DNA from: Elusimicrobiota bacterium
GTDB lineage: Bacteria; Elusimicrobiota; Endomicrobiia; Endomicrobiales; Endomicrobiaceae
Reading direction: 5' to 3'
DNA length: 60,966 nucleotides
Assembly (NCBI GenBank): GCA_017528425.1
Contig: JAFXOV010000064.1
Coordinates: 1 to 60,966 of the forward strand
The notes under the pieces are model-generated. The model was given only the letters and a program-made list of their open reading frames with translations. It searched no databases and was not told the DNA's origin. The position numbers and the translations under genes were made by a program. This document shows, one piece after another, positions 9,101-18,087 of this stretch (positions are counted from its first letter, which is position 1; the number at the start of each line of letters is the position of its first letter).

Positions 9101-12100
9101 GTGGATTTAAGAAAGTTAGACTCCGTTGAAACGGTAAAACCGCCTGTTTTATCGGAAAGTCAAAGACCGGTTATTTATGAATTGCATGTCGGCGGTTTTA
9201 CCGCTTTAAAACAAGATTTATCGCAGGAAAAAAGAGGAAGATTGCAAGGCCTTGCCGATGATGAAGTTATTGAACATTTAAAATCCATCGGAATAAATAC
9301 GGTGGAAGTTCAACCGATACAGTCCGATGCAAACGATCCGTATTCCCATGAAAGAGGTTTAAGAAACAATTCCGGTTATCAAACGGTAACATTTTTTGCT
9401 TTAAATCCGGATTTCGGTGATCCGTCAAACCCGCAGGAAAATTTAATAACTTTAAAAGAAACTATAGGAAAATTAAGCAAAAACGGTATCCGTTTCGGAA
9501 TGGACGTGGTTGATAACCATACAGGAGAAGGCAGAGCGGAAACAGACCCTTCTTTATGTTACAGGTTGTTGGATAATTCAACTTACTATTTACTTAACCC
9601 TAACAATAAAGCCGGCTACGATGATGCTTCCGGTTGCGGAAATGCTTTCAATACAAACAATCCCGTAGTGCTTAATATGATGACAAAATATAAAGAAATG
9701 TATGCTCTTATGGGCGTCCGTTTATTCAGACACGATTTGATGGCTGCAGCAGCAAGAAACGAAGAAACAAGAGAATTTGATCCTACATCCGAATATATGC
9801 AAATATTCGATAACAGTCCGATTCTTTCCGAAATAAAAGAAAGAGAAGGGATAGAAGTTGTAGCCGAAGGATATATGGCAACAGGCGGTGTAAAAGGTGT
9901 AAGGTCTTATTATACCGACGACTTCCACAAAGATATTTTTACATGGAACAGCGGAATAAGAGAAGCAATTCGTAACTTTATAATGGGAAGGTCCGGCCCG
10001 GGAGCTCTTGCTGCCGCTATTGCCGATCCAAATGAAACGGGCAGCAGAAGGCAACCTTATGTTTATTATATGGGCTCGCATGACGGACATCCTTATGCAC
10101 AACTTTTGGCTGTTCGTGAAAAAAATAATCTTGATAACGGCTGGAACAATAACGACGGGCCTAACGAGTATGGTATGGGGTTGGGATACGATAATGAACA
10201 TATAGGTGAATATGTTGCTGCCGCTATGACAATTTTATCTTTTTGCCAAGGGCCCGTAATGTTTTCCATGGGTGACGAATTTTTAAGAACACAGCACGGA
10301 AACAACAATCCGTATAATCAAAGTAACGAATATTTGAATATGCGTTGGGATAATCAGGCACCGTTGGCAAGGTATATGGGAGCACTTGCAAAATATCGTT
10401 CGGAACACCCTTCTTTGGATAGTTCCATAGGGGAACCGTTTTCCGGTAAAGTTGTAAATAAATACGGTGATCAAGATATTACATGGGTAAATCCGGAAGG
10501 ACAAGAAGCACAATCTCAAGATTGGCAGGAACAATATTTCGGTTTTATGATTTCGGGAGACAGGTTAAACGGTTATGGTATTTACGATGATGATACTCTT
10601 GTGTTAATGAATATGTCGAATACTCCTATTCATTGGAAACTTCCTTCTTCCGTAAAAACTGGTCCGTGGCGTGTTTATTGTTCTACAAGAGATTTGGATT
10701 TATCCGAACAAGGAAACGAAGTTTATAACAATGTATATGTCGTTATGCCGGGTGAGGCAGTTGTTCTATATAAAACCGATGAACAAGGAAGAGAAGATGA
10801 AGAAGAAGACTCATTAATAATGGCACTTACGGTATCATATCCTGACTTTATCGAAAATATAAAATTTATGCCTTTAAAAAGTGCATTGCACAACATTTAT
10901 TCTGTTTTTGTTGCACCTTTTTCGGAACTTGGTGATATGATGGCGATAGTAAGCGGAACGATGACTCAAAAAGAGTTTCTTGAAAAACATAAACAATATA
11001 TAAACGGAAACAAAAATTTGCGACTTTTTATGGAAAACAGGTTATCGTTTATAATAAAAACGACTACTCTTTTCGGCGGCACAACTTTGACGGGAAAAGT
11101 TGTGAATTATATTTTGCATATGTTCAATAATTTCGAATATTTCATAGTTTCCGTAGTTGAAGATATAAAAAATTCAGCAAGAAACTTTACAATTAAAAGA
11201 CAAATAAAAAAACTTGCCGATACAACCTATGTAATAAACACGGCAGAATATAACGGATTTGTACGCAGGAGAGCAGAAGAACTTTCCGCTATGGGTGTTA
11301 AAGTTGCAGTCATAGCAGATTATGCCGATGATAATTTATTCCCGGAAGATTTAAAACGCGATGAGTCGCTCGGTTTTGCAACGGCAAAAATGTCGGTTGA
11401 TGAAAATGTTGATGTATATTTTACTTCAATTCTCGGCAATGCCGATTCTACCGATATTTTTGATGCTTTAAGTAATAACGGCACAAAACGCATTATATTC
11501 GAAGAAAGAGTTAAAGAAAACGAAAAAGAACAAGTTTTGCTCGGGCGAATCGATAATGTAATTCCGGTAAATCCCGAATATCCGACATTTGAAAATATTG
11601 AAATAGCTTTACAGTCTGCCAGAAGCGAGGAGCGTGTAAGAGCTATGAAAAAAAGACCGATAAATATGGATTATGTTTTTGAAGATGAGCTTTCTTCTTT
11701 TGAATCCATACAAAACAGAGTTGTCGAAACCGTTAATAAAAATTTCGATACGATAGTCGTTTCAAGCAGTTTGTCTTCCGACACGTTGCAGTCTTTGGTT
11801 GCGGAAGCTTCAAGCAAAAATGTCAGAGTGATGCTCACACATAAAATAACAAATGCCGATATGAGTTCCGATATTTCTTCTTTACTTGAAAAAATGTCGT
11901 CTTCAAAATATATGTTAAACGAAAATGATTTTGTTGCGATTGAAGGTGTAATTTTGCAGTTTGAACAAATTGATACAACCGATACCGCTGCCGTTCAAAA
12001 TGTTGAAAATTCGGTAGCAAATATCGAACAAGCTTTGGATATTTTAACTCGTTCGGGATATATCGGTATTCAGCTTGATGAAAAAAATAAATTTTCGGAT

Positions 12101-13120
12101 TTTAAATTTAAAAATGAAGATATAGTAAATATATCGTTATCGGACATGAACGACAAACGTACTTATCCGAAAGATGCAACAGTATTGTTTTATTTGGACA
12201 AGAATTCGATTTCTCCGGACAGCATAACTCCGTCTGATATGGCAGATGTAATAAAGAGATTTGAAAATGCGCAGGCGGTTATTATGCCGGGTTGGCTTGT
12301 AGATTTTGCCGAAAATTCAAGTGTCGGTTTTGATCCGGTAAGATTCTTGAGAAAGAGGCTTGGTAACAGAAGTCGTATAGCTGCAACTTTAGCGGAAGCA
12401 ACGAATAAAGGAAGACTTGATGCTACGGAAAAAGGTTATTATGTGCAGGGAGAAAATTTAAATATTCTATACAAACTGCTTTCGGCGGTAAGAAAAGGTG
12501 AATATGTTGACGATAAACTTATAGATGAAGCACTTAATGTTTCCGTAAGTTATAAATCTTTATCGGGTAAAATCAGGGAAATAAAACTTGCCGAAACACC
12601 TATAGTAAAAGGAGAATTGCTCGATGTTTTAGTTAATTACAGGAACGAACAGCAAGGAAGAATTGTTTTAAAACAGTTCGGTGCTATAGTGCAGGGTATT
12701 CTTGAAACATCGGAATTTAAAAAATATGTTAACAGAAAATATTCTGATACGGACGATTTTGAAAACTATACTTTAGCTTTGGTTGAAGCAAGATTATTAT
12801 GCTTTGAATCAGGAGTAGAAGTTGCAGAAACTTATGGCGAAGATGAAGTTCCATATTTAAAAGCTTTGGAAAAAGTTGCCGGAGTAACAATTGACGGTCT
12901 ATCATACAACGATACGGACGGCAACCGTCTTTTAAGAGAGCAGATAAACGTTCTTTTTGCAACGGTAAATAATTCCGAAACGAGTCCGCAAGATAAAGCA
13001 TTGGCATTGGCAGACTTGTTACAATTGTTAGCTATGGATGTTTCCGAAATTGATATTACGAAGATATTAACTAATAGTGACGAAATGAAAAACATTAAAG
13101 CCATTTTGTCTGCAGCATAA
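6200..13120 (+). CDS. giant exported protein: DLH/VEGAP/GGFH domain, GH13 isoamylase module, unknown C-terminal region
   Basis: The 2306-aa product has an N-terminal hydrophobic export segment (about residues 18-37). Residues 70-490 form a domain with D80-L-H82, VEGAP (E110) and SGGFH (H478), also present in the 1025-aa MFS fusion protein at 23714-26791. Residues about 830-1530 are a GlgX/isoamylase-type GH13 module with its four regions: DVVDNH (D1102), RHD (nucleophile D1179), VVAEG (acid/base E1223) and SHD (H1294, D1295), preceded by a CBM48-like stretch. It should cleave alpha-1,6 branches of glycogen or starch. Two related segments, about 722-820 and 1554-1650, flank the GH13 module. 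Residues 1660-2306 are unrecognised. No ribosome binding site is seen; TATAAA lies 8 bases before the ATG. It may act outside the cytoplasm, unusual for GlgX. Confidence 0.85.
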   Translation: MLETVKTIFFKNINKYTAVFVTIGLILSSSGIDVFAVPATSLSTLNYPAYIENNVVPFNLGKVTSSADFSTSKVVIQLQDLHGDPKTQKNIASILSFLDKKYGISDIYVEGAPKGKLSTKWLSDISDNSTKKAFVETMISSGELSGAEYFSVTDGKPNILNGIENFDAYSANLVRLGEMKKNQAVVEAQLLPLRTQIETLGQKIYGKDNKNIFVLSKKYKENKIVAGKYFGTLFKFAQKYNISIDKYPQLSLFKQIISIRKKINTDAIAKEVAVAVNLLKEELPFTEYKALTELSKSDETKNIFYLEIYRLLQKTKNYERFTQIKLFASYILLNAEINPIDFVHQEEMLVNEIRNKSAKTSSEREVLFMERFASIFESLLQNKISFREYKNYKYSVTEFERVLGKYIVFDNLNALKSFIDTAEKFYSVNTDRDEYFAKSIIADNDKTVAKNNPVLRGNVEDMLKNAAKIDVIISGGFHTAGISKLLENKKQSYVVITPETTGAVSEYDNLYDSIINRQAALFEKNAFDFIKKSAVFELSPLTADPIKVVFTIIFSEQTLRKLQENKMLDTKAIEDTVNSGYGKKVVEIESIEINPDTIRINANGKELTIKNGKVFYENEPIEEEIPASVTETEVSDGIAVQNAVIDFLILSVRKNVTNDEIDAVFDTFNKHYLDTQTISLLKNAAQKFSAEQRKYIETKIALIENNQGRPLLSIYKSSLASKIKFKPLAVAVENFYSVFIVPFKELNDMVSIVSGTMTQKDFLEKHKQYVNGDDNTRLVMERALDSIIQTTVMFGGNNILGKAVNYVLHMLHNAKAIASRSEFQFSKDKHITTSIYELMKRNGLGAIYDGQGTNFGVYSKNATKMELCLFDEQGNETRYEMSKNKKDVWNIYLPNVKPGQRYGFRAYGPYEPQNGHYFNPNKLAVDPFSFQQESRFVFDDSLIVCEKGNLYKPDTRDSAPFVPKSIVVDLRKLDSVETVKPPVLSESQRPVIYELHVGGFTALKQDLSQEKRGRLQGLADDEVIEHLKSIGINTVEVQPIQSDANDPYSHERGLRNNSGYQTVTFFALNPDFGDPSNPQENLITLKETIGKLSKNGIRFGMDVVDNHTGEGRAETDPSLCYRLLDNSTYYLLNPNNKAGYDDASGCGNAFNTNNPVVLNMMTKYKEMYALMGVRLFRHDLMAAAARNEETREFDPTSEYMQIFDNSPILSEIKEREGIEVVAEGYMATGGVKGVRSYYTDDFHKDIFTWNSGIREAIRNFIMGRSGPGALAAAIADPNETGSRRQPYVYYMGSHDGHPYAQLLAVREKNNLDNGWNNNDGPNEYGMGLGYDNEHIGEYVAAAMTILSFCQGPVMFSMGDEFLRTQHGNNNPYNQSNEYLNMRWDNQAPLARYMGALAKYRSEHPSLDSSIGEPFSGKVVNKYGDQDITWVNPEGQEAQSQDWQEQYFGFMISGDRLNGYGIYDDDTLVLMNMSNTPIHWKLPSSVKTGPWRVYCSTRDLDLSEQGNEVYNNVYVVMPGEAVVLYKTDEQGREDEEEDSLIMALTVSYPDFIENIKFMPLKSALHNIYSVFVAPFSELGDMMAIVSGTMTQKEFLEKHKQYINGNKNLRLFMENRLSFIIKTTTLFGGTTLTGKVVNYILHMFNNFEYFIVSVVEDIKNSARNFTIKRQIKKLADTTYVINTAEYNGFVRRRAEELSAMGVKVAVIADYADDNLFPEDLKRDESLGFATAKMSVDENVDVYFTSILGNADSTDIFDALSNNGTKRIIFEERVKENEKEQVLLGRIDNVIPVNPEYPTFENIEIALQSARSEERVRAMKKRPINMDYVFEDELSSFESIQNRVVETVNKNFDTIVVSSSLSSDTLQSLVAEASSKNVRVMLTHKITNADMSSDISSLLEKMSSSKYMLNENDFVAIEGVILQFEQIDTTDTAAVQNVENSVANIEQALDILTRSGYIGIQLDEKNKFSDFKFKNEDIVNISLSDMNDKRTYPKDATVLFYLDKNSISPDSITPSDMADVIKRFENAQAVIMPGWLVDFAENSSVGFDPVRFLRKRLGNRSRIAATLAEATNKGRLDATEKGYYVQGENLNILYKLLSAVRKGEYVDDKLIDEALNVSVSYKSLSGKIREIKLAETPIVKGELLDVLVNYRNEQQGRIVLKQFGAIVQGILETSEFKKYVNRKYSDTDDFENYTLALVEARLLCFESGVEVAETYGEDEVPYLKALEKVAGVTIDGLSYNDTDGNRLLREQINVLFATVNNSETSPQDKALALADLLQLLAMDVSEIDITKILTNSDEMKNIKAILSAA

Positions 13121-13398
13121 TTTTTATTTTATTTAGCTAAGCACCTTTAGTTTTTGAATTATAACTTTGCATTGTGCTCCTTTATGTACCATTCGCTAAC
13201 GCTTATATTTCAGTACACTGCAGTCGCAAAATGCTTTGTTCTAATTCAAAACCTGAAAAGGTTTCAAGAGTAGGCAACGACAAAGAGGTATATATAATTT
13301 TTTGTACACTTCATTCGTTAGTTGCAAATCTTAAGGTCTTAAACGACAACGACATTAAATATAAATTATCATAAAAATTGTTTAACTTGGAGCTTTAT
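13121..13398. other. intergenic region with no supported gene
   Basis: This 278-base stretch has a frame of 66 codons without a ribosome binding site or protein-like composition, which I do not accept as a gene. Two loosely similar motifs occur, TGTACCATTCGCTAACG near 13177 and TGTACACTTCATTCGTTAG near 13303. A small hairpin, AACCTGAAAAGGTT, lies near 13249. Their role is unknown. Confidence 0.4.
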
Positions 13399-13926
13399 AT
13401 GAAAAAAGTATTATTTTTGTTGGTAGCATTTGTTGCTTTAATAGGTTGCTCAAGTAGACTTGTTGAAAAACAACAGGGATTTGTAGGTATACCAAATCCT
13501 TGGACGGATTGCGGTACGGATTTAGAACAAGCATCACAAATAGCAGGATTTTTCTTTCCTGTAACACTTTCAAACTATGATGTTAGAGCAATGAAAGATA
13601 TGATAGAAATAAATTATCCGTTGGATGAAAACAGAACGGTTTGTTTAAGAAAAACGAATTCCGCAAAATTTACTTCTGATACGGGCGGAGAGTATAAAGG
13701 AGATATCAGCGGGGTATATATAGATTATCCGGTAAAAAAAGTAATTACAATAAAAAATTCCGTTCCGGTATACATAAGGGGAGCAAAAGACAAAATATAC
13801 GTTATGAATATGGCCGCTTCAAACGGATATTATTCCGCTTACTGTAAACAAGGTATGAGTTTAGAAGAAATAGAACAAATATACGAAACTATTGCTGAAG
13901 CCGAATCGCACAATCTTATTTATTAA
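13399..13926 (+). CDS. small outer-surface lipoprotein of unknown function
   Basis: The product (175 aa) begins MKKVLFLLVAFVALIGCSS: a positively charged end, a hydrophobic segment and a lipobox LIGC, so it should be cleaved and lipidated by signal peptidase II. The mature part has no family I recognise; it contains NPWTDCGTDLEQA and a tail of acidic helices. An in-frame ATG at 13378 is rejected because GGAG at 13389-13392 lies just before the ATG at 13399 and the signal peptide starts there. The stop overlaps by four bases with the end of the convergent membrane-protein gene. Confidence 0.7.
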   Translation: MKKVLFLLVAFVALIGCSSRLVEKQQGFVGIPNPWTDCGTDLEQASQIAGFFFPVTLSNYDVRAMKDMIEINYPLDENRTVCLRKTNSAKFTSDTGGEYKGDISGVYIDYPVKKVITIKNSVPVYIRGAKDKIYVMNMAASNGYYSAYCKQGMSLEEIEQIYETIAEAESHNLIY

Positions 13927-14285
13927 ATATGAAAATAGTCGGCTAATTTCCACTCAAAAGCAAGATTCATACAAATTTGAAGGAACACCATCATAAGTGC
14001 AGCTTTTATTGCTGCGCCAAATCCGTCAACACGGAGCAGTTTTGTTATTTTTGCGACAATGTATATTGCAAACATATATATGATAGGATAAACAAATATA
14101 GTTAAAATTATATTCAGTTTAAAAAAGTGTTCCAATGTAAATTGGAACACGGTTATAATAATCGAAAAAAACAATAATTTTATTGTATCGTAATGAAGAT
14201 CATTAACAATTTTTGATGCAATAACAACAGCAAGTAAATTAGTTATGAAATAAGCTATAAAATATATCATCTGTGCTCTACTCAT
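13923..14285 (-). CDS. small integral membrane protein, about four helices
   Basis: This 120-aa product is almost wholly hydrophobic, with helices around residues 7-25, 35-50, 57-77 and 88-108 broken by short charged loops (KLLRVDG, HYDTIK). Function is unknown; the size and topology are like holin-type or regulatory membrane proteins, but no family is recognised. GGAGG stands a few bases before the ATG. It is the last gene of a leftward run that starts with the PorV-like gene, and its end overlaps the convergent lipoprotein gene by four bases. Confidence 0.65.
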   Translation of the reverse strand: MSRAQMIYFIAYFITNLLAVVIASKIVNDLHYDTIKLLFFSIIITVFQFTLEHFFKLNIILTIFVYPIIYMFAIYIVAKITKLLRVDGFGAAIKAALMMVFLQICMNLAFEWKLADYFHI

Positions 14286-14318
14286 TTAATTCCTCCAAAA
14301 AGTTTTAATTTACACTCA

Positions 14319-14585
14319 TTATATAATTTTTTTTGCAATTAACAAATTTCTGTAATACAGGCATATATCTACTAAAACCAACAGAAAATTAAATAAGTAT
14401 AAATAAAAAACTCCGTCCATATTATAAAAATATTTGTGTAGTAAACCTGCAATATAACCTACTTCCACAACATACATAAACAAAAGACTTTTCCCTGCAT
14501 TTTGTCTGGATGTGTAACTTTTATAAATTGAAAAAGGCCACGCGCTTGCAAAACATAGTAACATCAATATTTCAAAATGACTCAT
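14319..14585 (-). CDS. small PQ-loop-like membrane protein
   Basis: The 88-aa product has three hydrophobic segments. Its start, ILMLLCFASAWPFSIYKSYT, then SRQNAGKSLLFMYVVEVGY resembles small bacterial PQ-loop/SemiSWEET-like proteins, in which three helices dimerise to make a carrier. The resemblance is in helix layout and the WPFSIYKSY segment; a transported substrate cannot be named. GGGAG precedes the ATG. It is followed by the other small membrane protein after 33 bases and preceded by the flavoprotein gene, all leftward. Confidence 0.6.
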   Translation of the reverse strand: MSHFEILMLLCFASAWPFSIYKSYTSRQNAGKSLLFMYVVEVGYIAGLLHKYFYNMDGVFYLYLFNFLLVLVDICLYYRNLLIAKKII

Positions 14586-14598
14586 AAAATACTCCCTT

Positions 14599-15837
14599 CT
14601 ACCCCTCTAGTTGTCCGGCTAAATAGCCGGTAGAAAATGCTGCCTGCAAATTAAATCCGCCGGTCGGTCCGTCTATATCTAAAATTTCACCGCAAAAATA
14701 AAGATTTTCTATTAACTTTGATTTCATTGTGTTTTGTTCCACTTCTTTTAACGATATTCCGCCTTTTGTAATAATAGCTTCATCGATAGGCCTTGTAGAA
14801 ACAATTTTAAATTTCATTTGCCTTAACCCGTCAAAAATTTTTTTTCTTTTTTCTTTGTTTATTGCAGAACAAGTTTCAGTCCATTTTATATTGTTTTTTT
14901 TCATAAACGGTTCTATCATTTGCATCGGCAAAAGAGTTTTCAACATGTTTCTTACGGGATTATTGCCGAAACTGTTCAATTCTCTTACAAGTCTGTCGTC
15001 CAACTGTTTATCGTCAAGGGCAGGCTTTAAATTTACGGATATATCTATCGATTTTTTTTGTTCAAGCAAAGAAAATACCTGCGAACTTACCGTAAGAATT
15101 AAAGGTCCGGTTAAGCCGAAAACAGTAAATTCTATTTCTCCGAACAATTTTGCTACGGCTTTTTCGTCGGCAATAACAGAAATTTCAATGTTTTTAAGTT
15201 TTAGTTTATTTAATTGTTTTAAATTTTTATCGTCGGATACTAAAGGAACAAGTGCAGGTTGAGGTTTTATTATTGTGTGCCCTGCACTTTTTGCCAAATT
15301 GTAACCGTCACCGGTTGAACCGGTTAACGGATAAGATTTTCCGCCGGTCGCTAAAATAAATTTAGTTGCAGAATATTGTGTACCGTTTTTTAATAAAACG
15401 CTTTCTATTTTTTTATCTTTAAAAACAAATTTTGTTACTTCACTGCCGGTAATAATTTTTACATTGTTGTTCTTAACAAATTTTATTAAAGCATTCACTA
15501 TATCGTGAGCATCGTTACTTTCCGGAAAATATCTTCCGCCCCTTTCAAGACGGCATTTAACACCTAACTCTTCAAAAAATGCTATTGTATCGGTATTAAA
15601 AAATTTACTGAAAGCACTATACAAGAATTTTCCGTTGTTACCGAATTCTTTAACAAATTCCTGTAAATCCGCACTGTTTGTAACGTTGCATCTGCCTTTA
15701 CCGGTAATGGAAAGTTTTATTGCGGGACGAGTTTTTTTCTCGAGCAATAATACATTTTGATATTTTTGTGCGGCAACACCCGCGGCAATAAGTCCCGAAG
15801 CACCCGCACCTATTACTATAACATCCGAACTATTCAT
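14599..15837 (-). CDS. HI0933/YhiN-family flavoprotein (NAD(P)/FAD-dependent oxidoreductase)
   Basis: This 412-aa product has an N-terminal dinucleotide fold, VIVIGAGASGLIAAGVAA, and the family signature KLSITGKGRCNVTNS. Further family patterns are LATGGKSYPLTGSTGDGY in the middle and GEILDIDGPTGGFNLQAAFS at the C-terminus, which completes the FAD site. HI0933-family proteins are cytosolic flavoenzymes of mostly unknown physiological substrate; some relatives reduce bile-acid intermediates. Its start overlaps the end of the kinase gene by eight bases, so translation is likely coupled. Length is normal for the family (about 400). Confidence 0.9.
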   Translation of the reverse strand: MNSSDVIVIGAGASGLIAAGVAAQKYQNVLLLEKKTRPAIKLSITGKGRCNVTNSADLQEFVKEFGNNGKFLYSAFSKFFNTDTIAFFEELGVKCRLERGGRYFPESNDAHDIVNALIKFVKNNNVKIITGSEVTKFVFKDKKIESVLLKNGTQYSATKFILATGGKSYPLTGSTGDGYNLAKSAGHTIIKPQPALVPLVSDDKNLKQLNKLKLKNIEISVIADEKAVAKLFGEIEFTVFGLTGPLILTVSSQVFSLLEQKKSIDISVNLKPALDDKQLDDRLVRELNSFGNNPVRNMLKTLLPMQMIEPFMKKNNIKWTETCSAINKEKRKKIFDGLRQMKFKIVSTRPIDEAIITKGGISLKEVEQNTMKSKLIENLYFCGEILDIDGPTGGFNLQAAFSTGYLAGQLEG

Positions 15838-16393
15838 GATATTTTGATTTTAAATCTTTTAACAGATTATCTATTTTTGTATAAAGACCGTTTATATCGT
15901 TCGTATCGTTAACAAAAACGAGGTCTGCCATTTTGCAACATAATGCAACTTGTTGTCCCGAACCGGAAGATTGAGATTCTTTCTGTTCAAGTTCTATAAA
16001 CTTTTCCAATGTTTGAGGATCGCCCGGTCTTTTTCTTGTTTGCATTCTGTCGAATCTTATTTGTTGAGGAGCATCCACGTTTATTAAAATAAAATTAGGA
16101 TTCGTTTTAAATGTTTTTACTTCTTCACTGTGTCTTATTGAAGTAATACAATAATTTTTGCCTTGTTCGAATTTTTTCATAACGGATTTTGCCAAAACTC
16201 CGTTACCGTTATCTTGTCTTAATTGAGTTCCGAACTTAATTAAATTTTCTCTTGTCGGTTCTATGCCTTGTTCTTTCATTAAAAGTCTTATTTCGTCCGA
16301 CAATGAAAAATGTGTGAAACCGTTATTCTTAACAATATAGTCTGCAACCGTGTCTTTTCCCGAACAATACGAACCTGTTAATCCTATAATCAT
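15830..16393 (-). CDS. P-loop nucleotide kinase of the dNMP/dephospho-CoA kinase type
   Basis: The 187-aa product starts with a Walker A motif in MIIGLTGSYCSGKDTVADYI and contains ITSIRHSEEVKTF and a lid-like RKRPGDPQTLEKF segment. This is the pattern of a family annotated as AAA-type or deoxynucleoside monophosphate kinase-like proteins, which transfer phosphate to a nucleotide or CoA precursor; the true substrate is not evident. It overlaps the PorV-like gene by four bases and the flavoprotein gene by eight, giving a tightly packed leftward operon. Confidence 0.7.
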   Translation of the reverse strand: MIIGLTGSYCSGKDTVADYIVKNNGFTHFSLSDEIRLLMKEQGIEPTRENLIKFGTQLRQDNGNGVLAKSVMKKFEQGKNYCITSIRHSEEVKTFKTNPNFILINVDAPQQIRFDRMQTRKRPGDPQTLEKFIELEQKESQSSGSGQQVALCCKMADLVFVNDTNDINGLYTKIDNLLKDLKSKYHE

Positions 16394-17334
16394 AATTTTT
16401 CTACCTTTTGACCAAATTTTATACTGAAAGAAAGTCTGTGAGTCATACCGATATCCCCGTAAGGAACAAAAGCATAATCAAACACATAATCTAAATATTC
16501 AAAACCGAACCCGAGATTCATCCAATTAAATCCCGGAACATCTTTGTTTCTCCCTTCATAGCCGATTCTTAAAGCCAAGTTTAAATTTTCCGCTATTTCC
16601 ATACCGTATTGTGTTCCGAAATTTACATATATATCATTATCTCTCGGAAAATTTAAATCCAAAGAAACAAGTAAATTGTCGATAATGTAATGTGAAGCAC
16701 CTATTGTAAACAATAACGGTAAAGGCTCTGTATCCCTATTGAATTTCATTTCCGTACCGAAATTTTTAAGAGTTGCACCGATAGCAGTTTTATCTGTTAA
16801 ATTATATTTACCGCCGAAATCAAATGCCAATGCTGATGCGGATTGTTCAATTTTTGAATAAATATATTTAAGGTTTAAACCGAAATCAATTTTCTCGTAA
16901 CTGTTGGCATAAGATAAATATAAAGCCATATCTACAGGGGATATAGAACCGTCATGATTTTGTTCGTTATCTATTTTGTCGATAGTTCCATAAGAAACAT
17001 ATTGTAATCCGATACCGAAAGTGCCATATTCTTGGGTAGGTAAAGCAAACGCCAGCCATTCGTAATTTACATCTTCAAACCATATAGCATGAGAGAAGGA
17101 CAACTCTTTTTTATTGATAAAATTTAAGTTTGAAGGGTTCCAATAAATAGCATCTGTTCCGTTAAATACGGTAGTTACCGCATTTCCCATACCCGCACTG
17201 TGTGCACCTATACCGAGCTTTAAAAATTGTGCTGTTGTTGAACCGATATCGTCCTTTGAAAAAAAGGCTTGTGCATTTGCATAAGCAAAGAAAATCAATG
17301 CAAATGTGATGAACAAACTTTTAAGATATCTCAT
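16390..17334 (-). CDS. PorV/PorQ family outer-membrane beta-barrel protein
   Basis: The product (314 aa) has a signal peptide (MRYLKSLFITFALIFFAYAN, then AQA) and then GSTTAQFLKLGIGAHSAGMG, the N-terminal signature of the PorV/PorQ (UPF0164) family. Alternating beta-strand patterns such as FGIGLQYVSYGTIDKI follow, typical of an FadL-like barrel. In type IX secretion PorV shuttles substrates that carry C-terminal signal domains; two such proteins occur in this window. The ATG at 17352 is possible, but the signal peptide begins at 17334, where TAAAAT stands 8 bases upstream. It is divergent from cysE. Confidence 0.85.
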   Translation of the reverse strand: MRYLKSLFITFALIFFAYANAQAFFSKDDIGSTTAQFLKLGIGAHSAGMGNAVTTVFNGTDAIYWNPSNLNFINKKELSFSHAIWFEDVNYEWLAFALPTQEYGTFGIGLQYVSYGTIDKIDNEQNHDGSISPVDMALYLSYANSYEKIDFGLNLKYIYSKIEQSASALAFDFGGKYNLTDKTAIGATLKNFGTEMKFNRDTEPLPLLFTIGASHYIIDNLLVSLDLNFPRDNDIYVNFGTQYGMEIAENLNLALRIGYEGRNKDVPGFNWMNLGFGFEYLDYVFDYAFVPYGDIGMTHRLSFSIKFGQKVEKL

Positions 17335-17386
17335 AATCTCATATTTTAACATATTTTTTTAATATACAAAAGAAGATATTTTTTTG

Positions 17387-17392
17387 TATAAT
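17387..17392 (+). promoter_or_regulatory. -10 box of cysE, predicting a leaderless mRNA
   Basis: TATAAT ends exactly 7 bases before the cysE ATG at 17400. With normal sigma-70 spacing the transcript would start at or next to the A of the start codon. A weak -35-like TATACA lies 18 bases upstream (17363-17368). No Shine-Dalgarno sequence exists before the ATG. Confidence 0.6.
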
Positions 17393-17399
17393 TAGCATT

Positions 17400-18044
17400 A
17401 TGAGTAAATTTCAATTGTTAAAAGAAGACGTTCAAACTGTGTTTCAAAAAGATCCTGCAGCCCGTTCGTGGTTGGAGGTCATTTTGTGCTATCCGGGGCT
17501 TCATGCTATCTGGTCGCACAGGTTTGCGCACTATTTGTGGAAACACAAATTTTTCTTTATAGCAAGATTATTATCTCATATAACAAGATTTTTTACCGGT
17601 ATAGAAATTCATCCCGGAGCAAAAATCGGAAGACGATTCTTTATAGATCACGGTATGGGAATCGTTATAGGAGAAACTACCGAAATCGGTAACGATGTTT
17701 TATTATATAAAGGTGTTGTTTTGGGCGGAACATCGTTGGAAAAAACGAAAAGACATCCTACGCTGGGCAACAATATTATTGTTGGATCAAATGCTATTGT
17801 TATGGGAGCAATTACCATCGGAGATAATGCAAGAATAGGTGCGGCTTCGGTTGTCACCCATAGTGTTCCTGCAAATGCTACGGCGGTCGGTATTCCTGCA
17901 AGAGTAAGTATGGGCAACACTCAAGATGAAATTAACAAATTGGAACACTCCAAACTTCCTGATCCTGTTGCCGATGCAATGAAATATGTTCTTAACGAAC
18001 AAAGAAAACTCAAAGAAAGAATTGATCAATTAGAAAAGAAATAA
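17400..18044 (+). CDS. cysE: serine O-acetyltransferase
   Basis: This 214-aa enzyme acetylates L-serine with acetyl-CoA, the first step of cysteine synthesis. It has the short-form (EpsC-like) N-terminal helical part, [19 protein letters not shown], and a left-handed beta-helix made of hexapeptide repeats: [58 protein letters not shown]. The DHG histidine is the catalytic base of the family. It is transcribed alone, divergent from the PorV-like gene. The start codon appears leaderless because the -10 box is 7 bases away. Confidence 0.95.
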   Translation: MSKFQLLKEDVQTVFQKDPAARSWLEVILCYPGLHAIWSHRFAHYLWKHKFFFIARLLSHITRFFTGIEIHPGAKIGRRFFIDHGMGIVIGETTEIGNDVLLYKGVVLGGTSLEKTKRHPTLGNNIIVGSNAIVMGAITIGDNARIGAASVVTHSVPANATAVGIPARVSMGNTQDEINKLEHSKLPDPVADAMKYVLNEQRKLKERIDQLEKK

Positions 18045-18087
18045 TACATTAGTTTGTGGTTTATGGTTTATAGCTTGAACGACGAAA

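Noticed and set aside
13174-13374. 66-aa plus-strand ORF
   Set aside because: No ribosome binding site, no recognisable composition and no operon context.
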